A stretch of 39,991 nt of DNA from Alphaproteobacteria bacterium (GTDB lineage: Bacteria; Pseudomonadota; Alphaproteobacteria; ATCC43930; CGMCC-115725), in NCBI GenBank assembly GCA_019240125.1, contig JAFAYW010000363.1, positions 1 to 39,991 of the forward strand, in the 5' to 3' direction. Under the pieces are notes generated by a model. That model was not told the origin of the DNA and did not search any database. It was given only the letters and a program-made list of their open reading frames with translations. Position numbers and translations under genes: made by a program. The stretch's first letter is position 1, and every line of letters begins with the position of its first letter. Shown here in pieces: positions 15,213 to 23,297 of the stretch.

Positions 15213-15914
15213 ATGCTTACGAAGAAACAGCACGAACTTTTGACCTTCATCAACCAGCGGTTGACGGCAACTGGTGTGGCGCCCTCGTTCGACGAGATGA
15301 AGGACGCGCTCAATCTGCGATCGAAATCGGGCATCCACCGGCTGATCAGCGGACTTGAGGAACGTGGCTTTATCCGGCGCCTGCCGCACCGCGCCCGCGC
15401 CCTGGAAGTGACGAAATTGCCGGAGGAGAGCGCCGCCGTGGCATCGGGCGGCGATCGCACCCGCTTTTCGCCTACGGTGATTCGCGGCGATTTCGCCAAT
15501 GCCCTGCCGGGGACGCCGGTGGCGGCCGACAGCGTGGCGGTCGATCTGCCGCTTTACGGGCGCATCGCGGCGGGAACCCCGATAGAGGCGTTGCGCAATC
15601 AGAACACCGTCGGCGTGCCAAGCAGCCTGGTGGGTCGCGGCGAGCATTACGCGCTTGAGGTGGCCGGTGACAGCATGATCGAGGCCGGGATCCTCGACGG
15701 CGATACGGTAATCATTCAGCGCTGCGACACCGCCGAAAACGGCACCATCGTGGTCGCCCTCATCGATAATCTCGAGGTGACGCTGAAGCGGTTGCGGCGG
15801 CGGGGCGCCTCGATCGCGCTCGAACCCGCGAACAAGAATTACGAGACGCGGATTTTCGGACCCGATAGGGTGCAGGTTCAGGGCCGTCTGGTCGGATTAT
15901 TGCGCCAATATTGA
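15213..15914 (+). CDS. lexA: LexA repressor
   Basis: 233-residue SOS repressor and self-cleaving protease. The N-terminal winged helix (1-65) begins [17 protein letters not shown] and contains the recognition segment [20 protein letters not shown]. The linker leads to the cleavage site Ala120-Gly121 (GRIAAGTP), the catalytic Ser154 ([10 protein letters not shown]) and Lys192 (VTLKRL), and the C-terminal peptidase S24 domain is complete. The ATG at 15213 was chosen because LexA proteins start at this point; a longer reading in the same frame would run across the SOS box. Regulation: the GAAC-N7-GAAC operator at 15155-15169 indicates autorepression, relieved by RecA-stimulated self-cleavage. 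The next gene on the strand is the HpnM-like gene, 300 bases away. Confidence 0.97.
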   Translation: MLTKKQHELLTFINQRLTATGVAPSFDEMKDALNLRSKSGIHRLISGLEERGFIRRLPHRARALEVTKLPEESAAVASGGDRTRFSPTVIRGDFANALPGTPVAADSVAVDLPLYGRIAAGTPIEALRNQNTVGVPSSLVGRGEHYALEVAGDSMIEAGILDGDTVIIQRCDTAENGTIVVALIDNLEVTLKRLRRRGASIALEPANKNYETRIFGPDRVQVQGRLVGLLRQY

Positions 15915-16215
15915 GAAACGTTTGACCCTGGAGGACGCTCGTTTACCGCGGTCTCCTGCTGCCTGCCCCCGGGTCAGTGTCGGGCAAAGACGCCCGGGCT
16001 CGATATCTGCAGTGAGAGATTTCGGCGCGCCGGGTGTTGATCCCCTTGATATGGTTGGCATCAGGGACAGCATGCCGGAAGCCGGTGATCGGTGCGCATG
16101 CGACATCCTGTCATCCGATTTGCCGCGCAGCTTGAATCGCGTAAAACGCGAGCCACGTACGCGCTCTCTACCGGTGCTTAAGCCATCCCCCCAAATTAAT
16201 AAGCGAGTAAATGTC
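15915..16215. other. Non-coding gap between lexA and the hpnM-like gene
   Basis: About 300 bases with no convincing gene. It holds a weak G/C-rich repeat (CCCGGG twice, around 15967-15996) and becomes AT-richer just before the hpnM-like start (CCCCAAATTAATAAG near 16188-16203), where that gene's promoter or leader probably lies. No clear -35/-10 pair, terminator or second SOS box was found. Confidence 0.4.
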
Positions 16216-16851
16216 ATGAACCGCACGCGTTCGGGAAAGCGGCGAGCCCTTGGGTTTGCCGGTGTCGTAACGGCCCTTACCCTCGCGCTCGCCACGCCGT
16301 CGGTCAATGCGATGGGCGCCGACGGCACCTCGACTGTGCGCAGCCTCTACGACACGCTCCTCGTGACGATGCGGAACGGGCCGAGCCTGGGGGCGCGCGG
16401 GCGCTATGCACAGCTGCAACCGGTGGTCCGCCAGGTCTTCGACATCCCCTTCATGACCCGGCTCGCCGTGGGTCCGGACTGGGAATCGCTCAATGACGCC
16501 CAGCGCCAGCAGGTGTCACAGGCCTTCGAGCACTACATCGCGGCGGTCTACGCCGAGCGCTTCGACAGCTACTCCGGTGAGCGGCTGCATGTCACCGGCG
16601 AACGCGCCTCGGCAGGCGGCACGATCATTACCAGCCAGATCGTCAAATCGACCGGCGAGCCGGTCAACATCAACTATCTGATGCGAAACAACGGCGGCAT
16701 CTGGCAGATCGCCGATATCTATCTCGATGGCACGATCAGCGAACTGGCGACACGCCGCGCCGAGTTTTCGGCCATCCTACGGACCAGCGGTATCGCTGGC
16801 CTGATCGAGACACTGAACACGAAGGCGGCCGCGCTGACGCGCGCCTCCTGA
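16216..16851 (+). CDS. HpnM-like protein (MlaC/Ttg2D phospholipid-binding superfamily)
   Basis: 211-residue exported protein of the MlaC superfamily, most like HpnM, the hopanoid-biosynthesis-associated member. MlaC proteins carry lipids across the periplasm. Residues 1-38 form a signal peptide (basic start MNRTRSGKRRALG, hydrophobic core, then NAMGADG). The mature part has the HpnM-like segments VRSLYDTLLVTMRNGPSLGA, RQVFDIPFMTRLAVGPDW, YIAAVYAERFDSYSGER and the well conserved WQIADIYLDGTISELATRR. The ATG at 16216 was chosen because the signal peptide begins there. No hopanoid synthesis genes are visible nearby, and no MlaE/F/D subunits, so the gene is an orphan in this window. It converges on the GT61 gene with a 35-base gap holding a short GGGCCC inverted repeat. 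Confidence 0.85.
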   Translation: MNRTRSGKRRALGFAGVVTALTLALATPSVNAMGADGTSTVRSLYDTLLVTMRNGPSLGARGRYAQLQPVVRQVFDIPFMTRLAVGPDWESLNDAQRQQVSQAFEHYIAAVYAERFDSYSGERLHVTGERASAGGTIITSQIVKSTGEPVNINYLMRNNGGIWQIADIYLDGTISELATRRAEFSAILRTSGIAGLIETLNTKAAALTRAS

Positions 16852-16886
16852 CGCCACGGGCCCGCCGCCGGGGCCCCAGCAGCGGA

Positions 16887-18710
16887 TCACGGTGTCGCGA
16901 CATAGGTCGTCGCGACATCGCCGCGTTCGAGCTGCCAGCAGGTCGAGGCACACGAGGTTTCTCGCGATGCCTCGATCCGCAATTCTATATCTGAGCCGAC
17001 CGCAAGCGGCGTCGCCGTCGTCGAAACTCGCTGCCAGGAGCCCCGCCGCGTCGGATCGGCAGCGGTGATCTCGGGGTCGGCCGCCTGAGTCAGATGTAGC
17101 GTCACGGCGCTGCCCGCGAAGTCGCTCGGCAGCCAGATCCAGCACGACGCGGTGTAACGCAGTCCAACGATGAGCTCAATCGCCGGCCATCGCCCAACCA
17201 CCGCACCAGCCCCGCCAGTCACGGCGCCATGGTTGATGACAGCATTTCCCGCGATCAGCGGCGGTATCGATTGGCGATCGCCCCCCGCATCGGAGGATCC
17301 GGCGAGCCGGGTCGGCCATCGCGAGCCAGCAAGCAGGTTTGCCGGTCCGCCCCATACCGGCCGGCCGGCGCCCGCTGCAAGGAATTCGGTAAAACGTCCA
17401 ACCTGCGCCTCGTTGACAGTCAGGCCCGCCGCGTCGCCGTCGCCGACAATACCGACGTGCGGAATATGACCGGCGGCGGCGATGAAGGCGTAGGTATCGG
17501 TGCCGCCGAGCGGCGACAATAGCTCGACAACCCCCCGCGCCCGATCGGCCGCTATCAGGTATGTCAGGTCAAGGCCATAGGGCGCCACGACCAGATCGGC
17601 CTCGCGAAACAAACCGATACGCTGCCGCGCGGTAAGCTCCGCGAGGCGCAGCGGGGTAAATCCGGATTGCCCAAGCCGGGCGATCAGCGCCTCCTCGTTG
17701 GCGACGCGCGTGTGCCCGGCTGCCGAGCCGCGCAAGTAGACGCGGCGACACTCCACAGGCGCCCCCGGCAGGGCTTCGACTATCGAGCGTAACAAGGCGA
17801 TCGAGGTCGGATGCGCCATTTGCGCCGGATGCAGGTAAGCCTCGACCTGATCCGAGAACCAGATGCAGCGGCCGGTAGTCTCAAGCGTCACGGAATGGTC
17901 CGGGAATAGAATGTTCTCCGGTTCCAGGTTCAGCATTTCGCACAGCGCGTTGCAGATCGAGGCGTGCATCTCATCTGGGATGCCGCCAAAGACCAGCAGG
18001 GACGATCGCAGATTGCCGAGTGCCTGTCCCAGGAGCAGGGCGCGGGTGATGCCGTCAAAGAGGAAATGCGAGAGCGCCGTGAAATTGAAGCGGTCCTGCA
18101 GGACGATAATGTCCTTATCGAGCGCGATGATTTCCGTCGCCCCGATCGCGTCGCGTGACAGACCACGCGGACTGCCCGATGCCCAACTGCGGCTCCGGTC
18201 GCGCGAGAGGACCTGGTAGCGGAATGGGTGCGCGTAAACACACGCATCATTGCTGACATAAGCATGCATCGGCGGCCGGTCCGCGCGGTGCAACAGCATG
18301 TTCATGGGCGGCGGAAATCGCCGATTGGCGATTTCGTTGCCACAGCCCTCGAGCAATGGCAGTCGATCGAGCGCGTCGCTCGTGCTCGCTCCGTAAAGGT
18401 TTGGCAGCAGATCGGGACACAGCGCCGCGGCGGCCTCGCGCGACAAGCCATGCCCAGCATCAAACAGTAAACCGTCGGCTGGAAGCAGTCCCTGGCGTTC
18501 AGCCACGGCGCCTATCAGATCCCGCGCGGCATGGTGGAGATGATCGAAACAGGAGCAGACACCGCGACCATAGGCGTAAAGCAGTAGCGGCAGATCGGGC
18601 GGCAAATGGCCATCGAGCATAGCCCGAGCGAGGGCGAGGAACTGATTACTCTCGGTGAGGTGCGCGTCGAGCTGTCGGCTTACCTCGACCCGCGTCGCTT
18701 CGCTCCACAT
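16887..18710 (-). CDS. GT61-family glycosyltransferase with C-terminal carbohydrate-binding-like domain
   Basis: 607-residue protein. The central part (about 140-440) is a GT61 (DUF563) glycosyltransferase: NFTALSHFLFDGITRALLLG near residue 210, then VYLRGSAAGHTRVANEEALI and the downstream ARQRIGLFREADLVVAPYG, LDLTYLI and GVVELLSP segments that mark this family. The last 140 residues, from about PANLLAGSRWPTR to QLERGDVATTYVATP, look like a CBM4/9- or tail-fibre-type jelly roll (NLL-x-W opening, QLE-G-x-x-T-x-Y ending), an unusual partner for GT61. ATG 18710 is preferred over GTG 18719 because GGGAAGAG then lies at a workable distance. No signal peptide or membrane segment. It diverges from a methyltransferase gene across 18720-18919. 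Sugar and acceptor are unknown. Confidence 0.87.
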   Translation of the reverse strand: MWSEATRVEVSRQLDAHLTESNQFLALARAMLDGHLPPDLPLLLYAYGRGVCSCFDHLHHAARDLIGAVAERQGLLPADGLLFDAGHGLSREAAAALCPDLLPNLYGASTSDALDRLPLLEGCGNEIANRRFPPPMNMLLHRADRPPMHAYVSNDACVYAHPFRYQVLSRDRSRSWASGSPRGLSRDAIGATEIIALDKDIIVLQDRFNFTALSHFLFDGITRALLLGQALGNLRSSLLVFGGIPDEMHASICNALCEMLNLEPENILFPDHSVTLETTGRCIWFSDQVEAYLHPAQMAHPTSIALLRSIVEALPGAPVECRRVYLRGSAAGHTRVANEEALIARLGQSGFTPLRLAELTARQRIGLFREADLVVAPYGLDLTYLIAADRARGVVELLSPLGGTDTYAFIAAAGHIPHVGIVGDGDAAGLTVNEAQVGRFTEFLAAGAGRPVWGGPANLLAGSRWPTRLAGSSDAGGDRQSIPPLIAGNAVINHGAVTGGAGAVVGRWPAIELIVGLRYTASCWIWLPSDFAGSAVTLHLTQAADPEITAADPTRRGSWQRVSTTATPLAVGSDIELRIEASRETSCASTCWQLERGDVATTYVATP

Positions 18711-18919
18711 CGAATGCACTCTTCCCGGGTATTGGTTCCGAAAGGATAGTCAGCCCGGCAGCCGCGCAGCGTAAAGCTTCGCGCCGACCTGGCTCGCCGT
18801 GACCCGATTCGGCTTGGCCGGCATACCCTACTCGGCGCCCGATCGAAAGCGCTGTGATATGGTTGCTGCCGGCGAAGGGCAGCCAGAGCTTATGCTTACC
18901 GTCCTGGTAAAAGGGCCGC

Positions 18920-19744
18920 GTGATTAAAGACGACTGGCAACTGCGCAACCTGCTCGGCTGGGACGAGCCCTGGTACCTGCAGCGCTATCCCGACGTCGCG
19001 CAGGCGTGCTCGCGCGGCGCGTTTTTTGATGGATTGCAGCATTATCTCCTGTTTGGTCGCCACGAGGGGCGTTACCCCTCGGCCGCGGCAGAGCAGGCAC
19101 GGCGCTCGCCCCTGCCGGCGCGATTCAGCATCGGGCGCTACGAGGTCCCATCAGATTGGCCCGTAAAGGGTGAACCAGCCACGACGTTCCTGGTTCGCCT
19201 CAGCAACGGGTTCTTTTGCGACTATCTGTCGGGCGATGTCGTCCTGGACATCGGATACAAAGGCGGCGGCAAAGAGGAGGCCGTGCCGATTTTCCCGCAC
19301 GCCTTCGGGATCGACCTGGATTACCCCGGCTATGACGGGCTGCATCTCCCCTTCGATGACGAGTCGGTCGATGCGGTCTTCGCCAGCCATGTGCTGGAGC
19401 ATATTCCCCAATATCACACCGCGATCGGCGAGTGGTTCAGGGTCCTGAGGCAAGGCGGGTTTCTCGTGTGTATCGTGCCGCACCAGTTCCTCTACGAGAA
19501 ACGCGCCGGGCTCCCCTCCAAATGGAACCCGGACCACAAGCGGTTCTACACACCCGCCGGCCTTCTTCGCGAAATCGAAGAAGCACTCCCGAGCAATACG
19601 TACCGAGTGCGCCATTTGCGCGATAACGATTACGGCTATCTCTACAGCATCGAGCCGGACAAGCACCCGGGCGGCTGCTATGAAATTGAGCTGGTGATCG
19701 AAAAGATCGTGCCGCCAGCCTGGTCTTTGGCCGGAACACCCTAG
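18920..19744 (+). CDS. SAM-dependent methyltransferase (Methyltransf_11 type) with N-terminal glycan-enzyme-associated module
   Basis: 274-residue methyltransferase. Residues about 10-55 (WYLQRYPDVAQACSRGAFFD, then GLQHYLLFGRHEGRYPS) form a short YPDV/HY-x(3)-G-x-x-EGR module often found at the front of bacterial polysaccharide glycosyltransferases and methyltransferases. The catalytic domain has motif I VVLDIGYKGG, the acidic strand FGIDLDYPG, the DAVFASHVLEHIP motif typical of Methyltransf_11, and FRVLRQGGFLVCIVP. Motif I reads DIGYKGG rather than a usual DxGxGxG, so cofactor binding may be altered. It starts at a GTG with AAGG upstream. It is followed after 35 bases by the phosphatase gene on the same strand. 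Its position among glycosyltransferase genes suggests a sugar or glycan substrate (inference). Confidence 0.85.
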   Translation: MIKDDWQLRNLLGWDEPWYLQRYPDVAQACSRGAFFDGLQHYLLFGRHEGRYPSAAAEQARRSPLPARFSIGRYEVPSDWPVKGEPATTFLVRLSNGFFCDYLSGDVVLDIGYKGGGKEEAVPIFPHAFGIDLDYPGYDGLHLPFDDESVDAVFASHVLEHIPQYHTAIGEWFRVLRQGGFLVCIVPHQFLYEKRAGLPSKWNPDHKRFYTPAGLLREIEEALPSNTYRVRHLRDNDYGYLYSIEPDKHPGGCYEIELVIEKIVPPAWSLAGTP

Positions 19745-19779
19745 TCTCGCGCATTGACGGAAGCTGCCGGATCTCCATT

Positions 19780-20409
19780 ATGCCTGCCATGAGCGCCGAA
19801 CCGATTGCCATCCGCCGCACCCCCTGCGACGCGTGGCGCCCCCGCGCCGTATGGCGCTCGCTGAAGATCGGAGTCGGCATGCTGCTGGTGGCAGCCGGCG
19901 GGATCGGCGGGTATTGGGGCATCCTGCAATACGAGGGCAATGTCCACACCGTGGTGTCGGGCCAGTTGTATCGCGCGGCGCAACCCGACCGCGCCGATCT
20001 GGTCTCCGACCGGCAGGCCTATGGCATCAAGTCGGTGCTTAACCTGCGTGGGGCGCATCACGGTGAACCCTGGTACGACAACGAGGTCGCGGCCGCCGGC
20101 GAGCTTGGCATGGCGCATTACGACTACCCATTATCGGCCAAGCGGGTCGTTACCGAGCAACAGATCGCCGAATTGCTCGCGCTGGTCCGTGCCGCGCCCA
20201 AACCATTGCTGATCCATTGCAAATCGGGTGCCGACCGCACCGGCCTGCTATCCGCGCTCTATCGCTACGCCGAAAGTGGCGCCACGGCGGAGGAGGCCGA
20301 TGGCGAACTGACGCTGATCTACGGGCATTTTCCCTATCTGACCAACCGCACCGCCGCGATGGACGAAAGCTTCTGGGCCTACGTTCGCGATCACAACGTC
20401 AAGCGCTGA
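19780..20409 (+). CDS. Membrane-anchored dual-specificity/tyrosine phosphatase-like protein
   Basis: 209-residue protein with one N-terminal membrane segment (about 28-48, KIGVGMLLVAAGGIGGYWGI) and a following cysteine-phosphatase domain that probably faces the periplasm. The active-site P-loop is IHCKSGADRTG (Cys-x5-Arg complete). Upstream landmarks of the family are LYRAAQPDRADL and YGIKSVLNLRG. The type resembles bacterial DSP/Siw14-like phosphatases, some of which act on phosphotyrosine, others on inositol phosphates or lipids. It lies 35 bases after the methyltransferase gene, probably in one transcript, and converges on the GT39 gene. Two start codons are possible (19780, 19789). The substrate is not deducible. 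Confidence 0.9.
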   Translation: MPAMSAEPIAIRRTPCDAWRPRAVWRSLKIGVGMLLVAAGGIGGYWGILQYEGNVHTVVSGQLYRAAQPDRADLVSDRQAYGIKSVLNLRGAHHGEPWYDNEVAAAGELGMAHYDYPLSAKRVVTEQQIAELLALVRAAPKPLLIHCKSGADRTGLLSALYRYAESGATAEEADGELTLIYGHFPYLTNRTAAMDESFWAYVRDHNVKR

Positions 20410-20427
20410 TGGCCTGATCGGCCGGAG

Positions 20428-20443
20428 GCCGGGTTAGCCCGGC
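20428..20443. terminator. Short hairpin between convergent phosphatase and GT39 genes
   Basis: GCCGGG (20428-20433), loop TTAG, CCCGGC (20438-20443). It sits on the GT39 stop codon in the 24-base gap between convergent genes. No T-tract follows on either strand, so terminator function is only a possibility. Confidence 0.3.
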
Positions 20444-22158
20444 GCGACACGGTAGAGCGTCAGCACCATGTGCTGGCCATTTGAGTAGTCGATCCCGGGG
20501 ACGTTGCCGAGCGGTTCGGGCGACAAGCCGCCGGCCGCCGCCGCCTGTCGAAAAATCGCATCCTCGCGACTGCTGACCAGCACCTCGCCGCCGCCCGCGA
20601 GCGTCTCAACCGCCGTGCGGGGTGTTGCCAGCCGCAAATTCGTGCCCAGCAGAAACACCAGGCTTGGCTCGCTGTATCCGACGGCGACCAGGGGTTTGCC
20701 CGGAGCCGGTGGGTATTGCGCGACCAGAGCGGCGGCGGATCGGCTCAGCCACAACCGATCCAACCCTGGCAGGACCGCCCACGCGGCGGTCACGACAAAG
20801 GCGAGGCTGAGCGCCACGGATAGCGCGCTGGTGCCGCGGCGGCCGGGACGATAGCGCAGCCACACACCGATGAGCCCCAGCAACACAGCCACCCCGATCA
20901 GATCGAAGATCGAGAGCTGGCCGCCAAAACGCAGCGGCGTCACCACCAGCGCCGCGGCGAGCGCCACCCCGACCAAAGCCCAGACAGCCTTCACCGCGAT
21001 GTCGAGCCGATGCAGCCAGATGTTCGGGAACATCGTGGGCTCATCAGCCAGCGATTGCGCCGCGATCAGCGCCAATGCCGGGTACAGCGGCAGCACGTAG
21101 TGCGGCAGCTTGGTCGGCACCAATTCAAGGATAACCCAGGCCGGCACCAGCCAGGCCAGCAAAAGCCGTTCGAGCGGCCGGGTCCGGCGACGCCAGCACC
21201 GCACCATGGCCGGAACGAAAAGCAGCGAGCCCGGCCAGAAGGTGGCAAATGACAGCACCAGATAGGAAAATGGCGGCGCGCCATGCGATTCCTGCGCATC
21301 GACGATCTTGCTGAGCAGATCGGCACCGACCGATTCGGCGAGGAACCGGCCGCCGGTCGCGCCCTGAATCGCGACCAGCCACGGCGTGATCGCCAGAACC
21401 ACCGCGGCGACACCCGCCATCGGCCACAGCGATCGGACCCAGCGCGCGCCCCCATCGGCGATGGCGAGCGCGACCACCGTGACCAGCGCCAGCGCGGGAC
21501 CCGGCGGGCCCTTGACCATGATTGCGACGATTTCCGCCGCCCAGAAAACCACCGCGACCCATGGCGATACCGCGCCACCCCCCCGGCCGCGCACATAGGC
21601 GATACCGAGCGCGCCCTGCGCCGCGGTAATCGCCGCGAGCAACACGGCGTCGCTCTTGGCGATGTGCGCCTCGGCGACGACGCCCAGCGAGCTTGCCAAC
21701 AACACCGCCGCGATCGCCGCGGTGGCGCGCGGCTCACTCTCCAGCCCGGCGCCGCGCAACAGCGCTGCGGCGAAGGCAAAGGTGATCAGACACGCGGCGA
21801 TCGCCCCAAGCAATGACGGCACCCGGTATGGCCAGATCGCTGTCGATTGCGGTGTGCTGAACAGCTGCACCGAGGCCGCCTGCAGCCAGTAAATGCCGGC
21901 TGGCTTCTTGTTGCGCGCCTCGTCCTGAAAGCGGATGCGGAGGTAGTCGCCGGTCTCCAGCATCTGCCGTGTCGCCTGCGCAAAACGCGCCTCGTCGCGG
22001 TCGAGCGGCGGGATCACGACCATCCCTGGCAGATAGAGCAGCAGGCACAACGCGGTCAGCCACAGATAGGGCTGCGGCCCGCCCAGCCAGCGAGAATCCA
22101 GCCAGCGGGACGGTCGCTCGTCAACCTTTAGGGGTGGCGTGGTGCTATCCGATATCAC
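20434..22158 (-). CDS. GT39/ArnT-like polytopic membrane glycosyltransferase
   Basis: 574-residue integral membrane protein with about 10-12 hydrophobic helices, beginning near residue 31 (LWLTALCLLLYLPGMVV). The first periplasmic loop carries the catalytic signature of the GT-C/ArnT-PMT superfamily: DRDEARFAQATRQMLETGD (about 53-71), followed by RNKKPAGIYWLQAA. Such enzymes move a sugar from a polyprenyl-phosphate donor to lipid A, an S-layer/pilin protein or another acceptor on the periplasmic side. The C-terminal soluble part (about 470-574) is shorter than in ArnT and could bind the acceptor. The start is a GTG at 22158; its ribosome site is weak and a later start cannot be excluded. It lies 102 bases downstream of the DUF429-like gene on the same strand. 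Donor and acceptor are unknown. Confidence 0.9.
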   Translation of the reverse strand: MISDSTTPPLKVDERPSRWLDSRWLGGPQPYLWLTALCLLLYLPGMVVIPPLDRDEARFAQATRQMLETGDYLRIRFQDEARNKKPAGIYWLQAASVQLFSTPQSTAIWPYRVPSLLGAIAACLITFAFAAALLRGAGLESEPRATAAIAAVLLASSLGVVAEAHIAKSDAVLLAAITAAQGALGIAYVRGRGGGAVSPWVAVVFWAAEIVAIMVKGPPGPALALVTVVALAIADGGARWVRSLWPMAGVAAVVLAITPWLVAIQGATGGRFLAESVGADLLSKIVDAQESHGAPPFSYLVLSFATFWPGSLLFVPAMVRCWRRRTRPLERLLLAWLVPAWVILELVPTKLPHYVLPLYPALALIAAQSLADEPTMFPNIWLHRLDIAVKAVWALVGVALAAALVVTPLRFGGQLSIFDLIGVAVLLGLIGVWLRYRPGRRGTSALSVALSLAFVVTAAWAVLPGLDRLWLSRSAAALVAQYPPAPGKPLVAVGYSEPSLVFLLGTNLRLATPRTAVETLAGGGEVLVSSREDAIFRQAAAAGGLSPEPLGNVPGIDYSNGQHMVLTLYRVAPG

Positions 22159-22260
22159 GGAGAAGACTTCAGGGTTCGTTCGACAGACCGATTCGCGAGT
22201 GCGGTCAGCCGGGTGCGCGGCAACGGGCGGAGTACAAGAGGCCCTCGCCTACCACAGCCC

Positions 22261-23208
22261 TCATTCCGGTGCCAGCGCATCGCGCAAACCGGCGGTGTCG
22301 CACGGCGCTGCGTCGTCGAGAGGCAGACGGCCGGGCCTGGGAACGGTGACACCGAGGGTCCACGCCTCCTCGCCCTCGACGACCGCGCGCTGCGCCGCCG
22401 AAAGCCCGGGATCGGCCTTGAACAAGCGCGGCAATTCGCCCGCGCGATGCCGGCCGGCGAGAAAGCGCGCCAGGTCGCGCACCTGGGCGGCGTCCTTTGG
22501 CTCACCGGCAGCCGGCCGGATGCGCCACAGCGAGGGATATATCTCGGCCATGACGAGCTTCATGTCCGGGTCCGGTGGGCGCAACCCGGTCTCGCACGGC
22601 CAGACCCGCGCCGTCGCCGCCCAGCGCGGATCGTCGCGCAGCACCCGCGCCACCGGGATGCCGGTCAAGGCCTGCCCGCCAACCGAGCCGGTCCCCAGCA
22701 ATTTCCAGCAGGGCTGCGTTGCCGGCACGTAAAGATCAATGAGGCGCCGCTCGGCGAGACCCAGTTCTTCGTGCTGCCGGTGGTGCTTGATACCGAGATT
22801 GGGGCCGGCGAGCGCTGCCGGACTTCCCCAGAACGGAAACGCGCCGCCGGAAATCCGCCGGTTGAAATCAGCCGCCACCGCGAAGCGATTGTTGCGATTG
22901 CGGGCGTCATCCTCGATAGAAGTCGCGATCTCGTCCCACACCGCGCGCCAGGCGGGGCCGCGCAGGCCAAGCCGGGCGGCGAAGCCTGCGGGATAGCCAA
23001 ACGGAAAGTCGAACCCGAGCAACACGCGGCGGCCGGCGGCGTGCGCCGCCGCGAGCCAGTCCGCAAGAATTTCGCGCGCCGCAAGCCGTGTCGGCGGATT
23101 GACCAGCCGCTCCGAATTGGTATCGACGCAGCACATCCAGACGCTGTCGGCACCGGTCTTCGGCTGGTTCGCGGCGCTCCAATCGACAATGACAAAGGTG
23201 TCGAACAA
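22261..23208 (-). CDS. DUF429-like protein of unknown function, divergent to cobD
   Basis: 315-residue soluble protein. The N-terminus FVIVDWSAANQPKTGADSVW matches the opening strand of DUF429-type RNase H-fold proteins (acidic residue after a beta strand, then S-A), and GRRVLLGFDFPFGYPAGFA gives a second strand with an acidic residue. Later landmarks are WKLLGTGSVGGQALTGIP and VMAEIYPSLW, which resemble the E-x-YP motif of this group. A nuclease-like fold is therefore plausible, but no activity is established. It is divergent from cobD, with starts 41-89 bases apart depending on the cobD start, so both may share a regulatory region. An analogous pairing with cobalamin genes occurs in other alphaproteobacteria as far as I recall. 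Family assignment is moderate, function unknown. Confidence 0.75.
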   Translation of the reverse strand: MFDTFVIVDWSAANQPKTGADSVWMCCVDTNSERLVNPPTRLAAREILADWLAAAHAAGRRVLLGFDFPFGYPAGFAARLGLRGPAWRAVWDEIATSIEDDARNRNNRFAVAADFNRRISGGAFPFWGSPAALAGPNLGIKHHRQHEELGLAERRLIDLYVPATQPCWKLLGTGSVGGQALTGIPVARVLRDDPRWAATARVWPCETGLRPPDPDMKLVMAEIYPSLWRIRPAAGEPKDAAQVRDLARFLAGRHRAGELPRLFKADPGLSAAQRAVVEGEEAWTLGVTVPRPGRLPLDDAAPCDTAGLRDALAPE

Positions 23209-23297
23209 CGTGCGGCTCCGTATGCTGATCCGCTCTTATACCCGATGGCATGCGCATGCTTGTCCCGGCCGCTGGCATCGCCAACATCTCAGCAGCA

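Noticed and set aside
23209..23297. Cobalamin riboswitch upstream of cobD
   Set aside because: The divergent gap is under 100 bases, too short for a B12 riboswitch, and no B12-box-like sequence was seen.
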